Shown here in pieces: positions 1 to 5,457 of a stretch of DNA of 17,511 nucleotides. Positions within the stretch are counted from its first letter, which is position 1, and the number at the start of each line of letters is the position of its first letter. The position numbers and the translations under genes are program-made. Under the pieces are notes generated by a model. The model did no database searches. It saw nothing but the letters and a program-made list of their open reading frames with translations, and had not been told where the DNA came from. The stretch spans positions 1 through 17,511 of the forward strand of contig JBDSUJ010000111.1 in assembly GCA_039927815.1 (NCBI GenBank), in the 5' to 3' direction. Source of the DNA: Croceibacterium_A sp039927815 (GTDB taxonomy: Bacteria > Pseudomonadota > Alphaproteobacteria > Sphingomonadales > Sphingomonadaceae).

Positions 1-166
1 GCTTGGCGCGCAGCTGAATGCCGAAGTCGCTGACTTTGCTCTTGCGGCGCTGACCGTGCTGGCCGGGCCCGTAAGCGCGGCGGTTGACGGGGGAATTCGG
101 ACGACCCCAGATGTTTTCACCCATCCGGCGATCGAGTTTGTGCTTGGCGCTTTTGCGCTTCGACAT
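1..166 (-). CDS. rpsD: 30S ribosomal protein S4, N-terminal part (gene continues past the left edge)
   Basis: Seen: the minus strand from the ATG at 166 reads MSKRKSAKHKLDRRMGENIW, followed by a GRPNSP...YGPGQHGQRR segment and ...KVSDFGIQLRAK. This is the N-terminal region of bacterial S4 in its alphaproteobacterial form. About 55 of the roughly 205 residues usual for S4 lie in the window; the S4 RNA-binding domain is off the edge. Known: S4 is a primary 16S rRNA binder that nucleates 30S assembly, and in several bacteria it also represses its own mRNA. The gene has its own 165-bp upstream gap containing two stem-loops (see the leader entry), so it is probably transcribed separately from trmJ, which lies upstream on the same strand. 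The start is fixed by the family's usual MSKR beginning. Confidence 0.95.
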   Translation of the reverse strand, partial: MSKRKSAKHKLDRRMGENIWGRPNSPVNRRAYGPGQHGQRRKSKVSDFGIQLRAK

Positions 167-331
167 GCGTCGTACTCCAATCTGCTGTCACCACCCCGAA
201 TGGCGGCGCTTCAACCCGGCATCGCACCGCATGGCCTGTTGCCATGCGCGGCCACTGCTTCACCGGGATGCAGAGCCAATAGCGAGCGGCGCCCTTGGCG
301 GGGCATCAGTCGAAAGTCAACCGCCCTGGCT
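167..331 (-). promoter_or_regulatory. rpsD promoter/leader region with two stem-loops
   Basis: This is the gap between the trmJ stop and the rpsD start, read on the minus strand. It begins with a TTGACT hexamer (320 down to 315), a good -35 match, but no convincing -10 lies at 16-18 bp. It contains a perfect 8-bp hairpin, CGCATGGC/GCCATGCG around a 5-base loop (228-248). An upstream imperfect hairpin pairs GCCAA with TTGGC and, inside that, GCG with CGC (275-299). Neither is followed by a T tract, so they look more like 5' leader structure than a trmJ terminator. A regulatory role, for example S4 autoregulation, is inference only. Confidence 0.45.
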
Positions 332-1063
332 TTACGAGCCCGTTTCAGGCGACCTGCTAAGCGCCGCCAGAACCCCGCGCAGCGTTCGAACCTCAAGATG
401 ATTCCACCCCGGCTTGGTCAGGATGGTGCGCAGGTTGCGCCGGGTTGCGGCTTCCCTGCCGGCCGGGAAGAAATACCCTGTCGGCTCAAGCATGGCCTCG
501 AAATGCGCGATCAATGCTTCAAGCTCGCCCTGCGGGGCGGGCGGCAACAGCTCGTCCGCCGTGGGTTGCGCCAGGCCGCGCCCGCGCGACCACTCGTACG
601 CCACCAGGATGACCGCCTGCGCGAGATTGAGCGAGGCGAACGCGGGGTTGATCGGGACGGTGATGATCGCTCGCGCGAGCGCCACGTCGGCGATCTCGAG
701 ACCCGAACGTTCAGGCCCGAACAGGATTGCAGTGCGGCCGGGATGGCGGGCGATTTCGCACGCGGCTTCGTCGGGGGCCAGCACCGGCTTGCTGACTTCG
801 CGTTTGCGCACTGTGGTGGCGTAGACATGCGCGCAATCGGCGACTGCGGCGGCGGTCGTGTCGTAGACCCGCGCTCGCTCCAGCACCACGTCAGCGCCGG
901 CGGAAGCGGGTCCGGCATGGGGGTTGGGCCACCCGTCGCGCGGCGTTACGAGACGCATTTCGGCGAGGCCGAAATTGAGCATCGCGCGCGCGGCCTTGCC
1001 AATATTCTCGCCCAGCTGCGGGCGCACGAGCACCACGACCGGAGGGTCAGTCGCCTTCGGCAT
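332..1063 (-). CDS. trmJ: tRNA (cytidine/uridine-2'-O-)-methyltransferase TrmJ, SpoU (SPOUT) family
   Basis: The 243-residue product is a TrmH/SpoU-class methyltransferase, which transfers methyl from S-adenosylmethionine to a ribose 2'-OH. TrmJ modifies position 32 of the tRNA anticodon loop. Seen: motif 1 with the conserved Asn20 and Arg26 in GENIGKAARAM; motif 2 LFGPERSGL (114-122); motif 3 VPINPAFASLNLAQAV (136-151), which forms the SAM-binding trefoil knot. The spacing and the long helical C-terminal tail (about 180-243) match TrmJ rather than TrmL or RlmB. The ATG at 1063 (MPKATD) was chosen over a longer open frame because methyltransferase homology begins there and the upstream frame is nrdR read out of phase. 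It overlaps the nrdR 3' end by 17 bases and is the last gene of the rpiB-glyA-orf-nrdR-trmJ operon. Family certain; exact tRNA target inferred. Confidence 0.9.
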   Translation of the reverse strand: MPKATDPPVVVLVRPQLGENIGKAARAMLNFGLAEMRLVTPRDGWPNPHAGPASAGADVVLERARVYDTTAAAVADCAHVYATTVRKREVSKPVLAPDEAACEIARHPGRTAILFGPERSGLEIADVALARAIITVPINPAFASLNLAQAVILVAYEWSRGRGLAQPTADELLPPAPQGELEALIAHFEAMLEPTGYFFPAGREAATRRNLRTILTKPGWNHLEVRTLRGVLAALSRSPETGS

Positions 1064-1523
1064 CGCGTCCGCCGGCTTCCTGGATGGCGCTGGCCAACTG
1101 TTCGAAATCGCGCGCTTCGGAAAAGTCACGGTAGACACTGGCAAAGCGGATGTAGGCGACCGAATCGAGCTGGCGCAGCCCCTCCATGACCATCGCGCCG
1201 ATGCGCGCGGACGCGATTTCGCTGTCGCCGGCGGTCTCGACCTGGCGCTGAATTCCCGACACCAACTGGTCGATCCGCTCCTGCACGATGCCGCGCTTGC
1301 GGCACGCCAGGGCGACCGATTGCTCGATCTTGCCGCGTTCGAACGGCTCACGCTGGCCACCGGTTTTTATGACCACGATGTCGCGCAACTGGACGCGCTC
1401 GAACGTGGTGAAGCGGGCGCCGCAGCTGTCGCACTGGCGGCGCCGCCGGATCGACGTATTGTCTTCGGTGGGGCGCGAATCCTTTACCTGGCTGTCGTCA
1501 TGCGCGCAGAACGGACAACGCAA
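1047..1523 (-). CDS. nrdR: Transcriptional repressor NrdR (zinc ribbon + ATP-cone)
   Basis: The 158-residue protein is full length for NrdR, the nucleotide-sensing repressor of ribonucleotide reductase genes. Seen: an N-terminal zinc ribbon with Cys3, Cys6, Cys31 and Cys34 (MRCPFC ... CDSCG), the RRRRQC segment, then an ATP-cone domain at about residues 49-139 (VIKTGGQREPFERGKI ... SVYRDF). The start is a TTG at 1523: NrdR almost always begins M-R-C-P-F-C, and no ATG or GTG lies near it. The TTG follows the stop of the upstream small ORF by a single base, suggesting translation by reinitiation. It sits downstream of glyA, a common alphaproteobacterial arrangement. No ribonucleotide reductase gene is in the window, so its targets lie elsewhere. 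Confidence 0.95.
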   Translation of the reverse strand: MRCPFCAHDDSQVKDSRPTEDNTSIRRRRQCDSCGARFTTFERVQLRDIVVIKTGGQREPFERGKIEQSVALACRKRGIVQERIDQLVSGIQRQVETAGDSEIASARIGAMVMEGLRQLDSVAYIRFASVYRDFSEARDFEQLASAIQEAGGRDAEGD

Positions 1524-1524
1524 G

Positions 1525-1749
1525 TTAGGGGCGCAGCCTCTTGTAGAGCATGAATCCCGCGCCCGCGAGCAGCCCCACTGGCCAAGTCACGATCGGCAAT
1601 AGCACTCCTGCCAGTGCGCCGACACCGGCCCCGACCAGAACCGGCTTGGTCGACGGGTGCGCCATGCCTTCCTTGGCCATGTCGCGCAGTTCGGCGCCCG
1701 CGTCGGACACCAAGTCGCCGTTGCGCTTTGGATCGTTAGATTCTGACAC
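1525..1749 (-). CDS. Small glycine-rich membrane protein of unknown function, between glyA and nrdR
   Basis: Not recognised as a named family. The 74-residue product has a polar, charged N-terminus (about 1-33, MSESNDPKRNGDLVSDAGAE) and a 30-plus-residue hydrophobic, glycine-rich stretch (about 36-69, PVLVGAGVGALAGVLLPIVT onward), ending in a basic tail YKRLRP. The hydrophobic part is long enough for one long helix or a tight two-helix hairpin; its GxGxxG spacing resembles glycine-zipper segments. It starts with GTG at 1749, preceded at 7 bases by a strong Shine-Dalgarno GGGAGGT (1763 down to 1757) inside the end of glyA. It sits 5 bases after the glyA stop and 1 base before the nrdR start. 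The strong ribosome binding site and tight packing argue that it is a real gene. Confidence 0.8.
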   Translation of the reverse strand: MSESNDPKRNGDLVSDAGAELRDMAKEGMAHPSTKPVLVGAGVGALAGVLLPIVTWPVGLLAGAGFMLYKRLRP

Positions 1750-1754
1750 TTAAC

Positions 1755-3062
1755 TTACCTCCCGGGATAGACTGGGAATGCTTCACACAATTCTGCGACG
1801 CGCCGGCGCACGCTTTGTTCGACTTGCGCGTCACCCTCTTCGCCGTTTTTACGCATTCCTTCCAGCACTTCGGCGATCAGCCCGCCAACTTTGCGGAATT
1901 CGGCCGGGCCGAACCCACGGGTGGTGGCCGCCGGTGAACCGAGGCGCACGCCTGAGGTCTTGGTCGGTGGCAGCGGGTCGAATGGGATCGCATTCTTGTT
2001 GCAAGTCAGAAACGCGCGGTCGAGGCCTTTCTCCGCCGCCTTGCCGGTGACCTGCTTGGAGCTCAAGTCGACCAGCATCAGGTGGTTGTCGGTACCGCCA
2101 GAGACGATGCCCACGCCGTGCTCTTCGAGGCTGGCGGCGAGCGCCTTGGCATTTTCCACCACGGAATGGGCGTAAGTCTTGAATTCGGGCCGCAGCGCTT
2201 CGCCGAACGCAACCGCCTTGGCCGCGATGACGTGGACCAGCGGTCCGCCCTGAAGCCCCGGGAACACGGCCGAGTTGAACTTCTTCGCCAGCGCCTCGTC
2301 GTTGGTCAGGATAATGCCCGAGCGGGGACCGCGCAGGCTCTTGTGCGTGGTGCTGGTGACCACGTGCGCGTGCGGGAAGGGCGAAGGGTGCGCGCCGCCC
2401 GCCACCAGGCCGGAAAAATGCGACATATCGACCAGCAGGTACGAGCCGACCTCGTCGGCGATTTCGCGGAAGGCGGCGAAGTCCCAGTGCCGCGGGTACG
2501 CGGTGGCGCCGGCGATGATCAGCTTGGGCTTGTGCTCATGCGCCAGGCGGCGGACTTCGGCCATGTCGAGTCGTTGGTCGTCCCGCCGCACTCCGTACGG
2601 CACGGCGTTGAACCACTTCCCGCTCAGATTGACGGGTGAACCGTGAGTCAGGTGGCCCCCGGCGGCGAGGTCGAGGCCCATGAAAGTGTCGCCGGGCATG
2701 AGCAGGGCGAGGAACACCGCCTGGTTCATCTGGCTGCCCGAATTTGGCTGCACATTGGCGAACTGGCACCCGAACAAGGCTTTAGCCCGCTCGATCGCCA
2801 GCGTCTCGACCTGGTCGGCGTATTCACACCCTCCGTAATACCGGCGCCCGGAATACCCCTCTGCATACTTGTTGGTGAAGACCGAGCCAGTCGCTTCGAG
2901 CACCGCCGGGCTGGCGATGTTTTCGGAGGCAATCAACTCGATCCGATCGCGCTGGCGCGTCAGTTCGCGGCCGATCATCGCCGCCACTTCGGGATCGGCG
3001 TCCTCAAGGGAGTCGTGCCAGAACCGCTGGAGTGGATCGGCCAGGGCGGGATTGCTGCTCAT
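1755..3062 (-). CDS. glyA: Serine hydroxymethyltransferase
   Basis: The 435-residue, PLP-dependent enzyme interconverts serine plus tetrahydrofolate with glycine plus 5,10-methylene-THF, the main entry of one-carbon units. Seen: IELIASENIASPAVLEATGS near residue 41; KYAEGYSGRRYYGGCE (65-80); the PLP region with VDMSHFSGLVAGG (211-223); and the Schiff-base motif TSTTHKSLRGPRSG with Lys241. The C-terminal TSGVRLGSPAATTRGF (369-384) is also typical. Length matches the family. The start ATG at 3062 overlaps the rpiB stop (ATGA), so the two are translationally coupled; a longer upstream frame is rpiB read out of phase. Cytosolic. No riboswitch is visible, as expected for an internal operon gene. 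Confidence 0.97.
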   Translation of the reverse strand: MSSNPALADPLQRFWHDSLEDADPEVAAMIGRELTRQRDRIELIASENIASPAVLEATGSVFTNKYAEGYSGRRYYGGCEYADQVETLAIERAKALFGCQFANVQPNSGSQMNQAVFLALLMPGDTFMGLDLAAGGHLTHGSPVNLSGKWFNAVPYGVRRDDQRLDMAEVRRLAHEHKPKLIIAGATAYPRHWDFAAFREIADEVGSYLLVDMSHFSGLVAGGAHPSPFPHAHVVTSTTHKSLRGPRSGIILTNDEALAKKFNSAVFPGLQGGPLVHVIAAKAVAFGEALRPEFKTYAHSVVENAKALAASLEEHGVGIVSGGTDNHLMLVDLSSKQVTGKAAEKGLDRAFLTCNKNAIPFDPLPPTKTSGVRLGSPAATTRGFGPAEFRKVGGLIAEVLEGMRKNGEEGDAQVEQSVRRRVAELCEAFPVYPGR

Positions 3063-3508
3063 GCTGATAATTCCTGCGGGGGGTGGGTCAGCTTCTCGAC
3101 CCGGCGGGTGTGACGGTCGTTCGCGAAAGGCGTGGAGAGAAAGACGTCGATACATTCGCGGGCCATGTCCGGTCCGACGATTCGGGCTCCGAGCGCGAGC
3201 ACGTTGGCATCGTTGTGCTGGCGGGCGAGACGGGCCGAGAGCGGCTCGGACACCAGCGCACAGCGTGCCGCGGGGACGCGGTTGACCGCGATAGCGATGC
3301 CGATCCCACTGCCGCACAGGGCGATCCCGCGCTCGGCCTCGCCAGACGCGATCATGCGAGCGATCATGTAGCCGTAATCCGGATAATCGACCGAATCGAT
3401 GCCGTGCGTGCCTAGGTCGGCGACCGTGTGCCCGAGCCCGGCGAGCCAGCCCACCAGTTCGTCTTTCAGCGCGACGGCCGCATGATCCGAGGCGATGGCG
3501 ATCTTCAT
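3059..3508 (-). CDS. rpiB: Ribose-5-phosphate isomerase B
   Basis: The 149-residue RpiB/LacAB family protein interconverts ribose 5-phosphate and ribulose 5-phosphate in the pentose phosphate pathway. Seen: N-terminal MKIAIASDHAAVALKDEL, the DYPDYG segment (41-46), the catalytic cysteine loop GIALCGSGIGIAIAVNRV with Cys65, and RQHNDANVLALGARI (96-110) with the His98/Asn99/Asp100 group that serves phosphate and ring opening. Length is normal. It is the first gene of the operon and overlaps glyA by four bases (ATGA). The ATG at 3508 is the natural start; the longer frame upstream runs antisense to the aldo/keto reductase and is spurious. The 81-bp divergent gap upstream holds a 7-bp inverted repeat. 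Confidence 0.96.
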   Translation of the reverse strand: MKIAIASDHAAVALKDELVGWLAGLGHTVADLGTHGIDSVDYPDYGYMIARMIASGEAERGIALCGSGIGIAIAVNRVPAARCALVSEPLSARLARQHNDANVLALGARIVGPDMARECIDVFLSTPFANDRHTRRVEKLTHPPQELSA

Positions 3509-3520
3509 CGGGCGCACATA

Positions 3521-3542
3521 GGCACGCAGTTGACCGCGTGCC
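3521..3542. promoter_or_regulatory. 7-bp inverted repeat in the rpiB / aldo-keto reductase divergent gap
   Basis: GGCACGC (3521-3527) and GCGTGCC (3536-3542) form a perfect inverted repeat around an 8-base spacer. It lies 13 bp upstream of the rpiB start and about 48 bp upstream of the aldo/keto reductase start. Position and symmetry suit an operator for a dimeric regulator or a short 5' hairpin of the rpiB mRNA. Nothing in the window identifies the factor. On the plus strand a TATAAG (3577-3582) and AGGGGG (3581-3586) precede the reductase ATG; they are weak promoter and ribosome-site candidates. Confidence 0.35.
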
Positions 3543-3589
3543 ACCGCAAATGGGCTTTGTCCCCGGCGAGGTGAGCTATAAGGGGGCGC

Positions 3590-4597
3590 ATGGATTATCG
3601 CTATCTTGGACGCAGCGCACTGCGCGTCTCTCCGCTGTGCGTTGGCACGATGATGTTTGGCGGCGCGACCGACGAACCCACCGCCAAGCGCATCCTCGAC
3701 AAGGCGCGCGATCAGGGCGTCAATTTCCTCGACGCCGCCGATCTCTATAACATGGGGCGGACCGAAGAAGTGGTCGGACCGTCGATCAAGGACCACCGTC
3801 ACCACTGGGTCGTGGCGACCAAGTTCGGCCAGCGGATGACGCAGGAACCCAACGAAGGTGGGCAATCGCGCAAGTGGATCGTCCAGGACGTCGACGACAG
3901 CCTGCGCCGCATGGGCACCGATTTCATCGATGTGCTGTACTTCCACAAATCCGACAACGAGGCACCGCTCGAAGAACCGTTGCGGGCGATCAAGGATCTG
4001 ATCGCTGCGGGCAAGGTGCGCTATTACGGTGTGTCGAACTTCAAGGCTTGGCGGATCATGGAAGTGTGCCGGATCGCCGACCTGCTGGGCATGGATCGCC
4101 CGGTCTGCAGCCAGCCGCTGTACAATATCGTCGACCGCCTGGCGGAGGTCGAGCAACTCCCGGCCGCGGGCCACTGCGGCATCGGCGTGGTTCCCTACAG
4201 TCCGCTCGCGCGCGGTGTGCTCACCGGCAAGTATGACCCTGGCGCACCGCCGCCGCCGGAATCGCGGGCCGGACGCAACGACCTGCGGATCATGGAAACC
4301 GAGTGGCGCAGCGAATCGCTCGATATCGCGCAGGCCGTCGCCCGCCGCGCGGCCGAGCGGGGCGTGTCGACGGTCGAATTCTCCATCGCCTGGGTCCTGA
4401 GGAACAAACTGGTCAGCTCGGTGATCGTCGGCCCGCGGACCGAACAGCAATGGGACGCGTACATCCCGGCGCTAGAGGCCAGGCTGACCGACGAAGACGA
4501 GGCTTTCATCGACGCGCTGGTCCCGCCGGGCCATGCTTCGACACCGGGCTACACCGATCCAGCCTATCAGATCGAAGGGCGCGTAGTCAGGCGCTAG
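3590..4597 (+). CDS. Aldo/keto reductase (NADPH-dependent, AKR superfamily)
   Basis: The 335-residue TIM-barrel oxidoreductase belongs to the YajO/Tas/YghZ-like bacterial AKR group. Such enzymes reduce aldehydes and ketones with NADPH. Seen: MDYRYLGRSALRVSPLCVGT start; catalytic tetrad Asp48 and Tyr53 (NFLDAADLYNMGRTEE), Lys78 (WVVATKFG) and His119 (DVLYFHKSD). YYGVSNFKAWRI is the usual GVSN strand; the C-terminal cofactor region SSVIVGPRTEQQWD carries the phosphate-binding loop. Full length. It is a single plus-strand gene diverging from rpiB and converging on the extradiol dioxygenase, with which its last 11 bases overlap. The start has AGGGGG only 3 bases upstream. Substrate cannot be assigned from sequence. 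Confidence 0.9.
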   Translation: MDYRYLGRSALRVSPLCVGTMMFGGATDEPTAKRILDKARDQGVNFLDAADLYNMGRTEEVVGPSIKDHRHHWVVATKFGQRMTQEPNEGGQSRKWIVQDVDDSLRRMGTDFIDVLYFHKSDNEAPLEEPLRAIKDLIAAGKVRYYGVSNFKAWRIMEVCRIADLLGMDRPVCSQPLYNIVDRLAEVEQLPAAGHCGIGVVPYSPLARGVLTGKYDPGAPPPPESRAGRNDLRIMETEWRSESLDIAQAVARRAAERGVSTVEFSIAWVLRNKLVSSVIVGPRTEQQWDAYIPALEARLTDEDEAFIDALVPPGHASTPGYTDPAYQIEGRVVRR

Positions 4598-5405
4598 GAG
4601 CTGCGCCGAACCGGAAGCTCGAGGCACTCCAGTGCCCGAGCAGGTCGTCTTGGTGGTAGATGCACGCCCCAGGCTCGTCCTCCGCCGCGCCGACGGCGAC
4701 CATCAGCGGGAGCAAGTGATCCTCGCGCGGGTGCGCCGTGCGGGCGTAGGGCGCGTCGGCCCAGTGCTCGAGGCGCTCGGTGCGCTCCATTGGCGGCGCG
4801 CGCGTGAGCGTATCCTGGAGCCAGCCATCGAAGGCGCGGCTCGGCACTTCGGCGCTGCGGTCGCGATTGCGCAAGTTGTGATAGCTCAGCCCGCTGCCGA
4901 TGATCGCCACGCCTTCGCTGCGCAGCGGGGCGAGCAGGCGCCCGATCTCGAGGTGCAGCTCAGTGTCGAACCCGCGGTCGATGGACATCTGCACCACCGG
5001 TATGGCCGCCTCGGGATAAAGCGGTTCCATAAGGCTAAAGGTACCGTGATCGAACCCGCGTTCGGCATCGAGCCGTGCGCGCACGTGGCCCTCTTGCAGC
5101 AAAGCTTGAACGTGGCGTGCCAGTTCTGGCGAGCCCGGCGCGCGGTAATGGATGCGATATGTGTAATCGGGGAAACCGTAATAGTCGTACAGCATCCCGG
5201 GCTGCGCGGCGGAGGACACGGCAATCCCGCTCTCCTCCCAATGACCGGAGACCATCAGCACGGCGGTAGGCAATTCGTGCAGTTCGCGGCGGACTTGATG
5301 AAGCGACGCTTCGAGTTGATCGAATACGCCGGGCTGGTCGTGCTTCATCCACGGCCACGGCCCGCCGCCATGGCTAAGGAAATAGGTCGGCAGAGTCTTG
5401 GTCAT
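4587..5405 (-). CDS. Class III extradiol ring-cleavage dioxygenase, DODA/YgiD-type
   Basis: The 272-residue protein is of the LigB-like DODA family (4,5-DOPA dioxygenase type). Members cleave catecholic rings beside the hydroxyls with a non-haem metal centre; many bacterial ones have no known substrate. Seen: start MTKTLPTYFLSHGGGP with His12 in SHGGGP; MVSGHWEE with His55; GFDHGTF with His120; IGSGLSYHNLR with His176; and HPREDHLLPL with His230. These are the conserved histidines expected at the metal site and for catalysis. Length is normal. It is the last gene of a same-strand series after the PQQ dehydrogenase (52-base gap), so cotranscription is plausible. Its 3' end overlaps the converging aldo/keto reductase by 11 bases. 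Family certain, substrate unknown. Confidence 0.88.
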   Translation of the reverse strand: MTKTLPTYFLSHGGGPWPWMKHDQPGVFDQLEASLHQVRRELHELPTAVLMVSGHWEESGIAVSSAAQPGMLYDYYGFPDYTYRIHYRAPGSPELARHVQALLQEGHVRARLDAERGFDHGTFSLMEPLYPEAAIPVVQMSIDRGFDTELHLEIGRLLAPLRSEGVAIIGSGLSYHNLRNRDRSAEVPSRAFDGWLQDTLTRAPPMERTERLEHWADAPYARTAHPREDHLLPLMVAVGAAEDEPGACIYHQDDLLGHWSASSFRFGAAPSA

Positions 5406-5457
5406 GCCTGCAAGATGAGGACGCGGGTGGTGAAATGGAAGAACCGGGCCGCGCGGC

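Noticed and set aside
56..1189. Long plus-strand open frame (377 codons) opposite trmJ and nrdR
   Set aside because: It is antisense to two clearly recognised genes, has Arg/Ala/Gly-rich non-protein-like composition and no domain; long open antisense frames are usual in high-GC DNA.
3063..3317. Extended N-terminus for glyA
   Set aside because: The extra 85 codons are rpiB read in another frame; the ATGA overlap at 3059-3062 explains the junction.
3509..4450. Minus-strand extension of rpiB across the aldo/keto reductase
   Set aside because: RpiB begins at its conserved MKIAIASDHA; the extension only mirrors the reductase gene.
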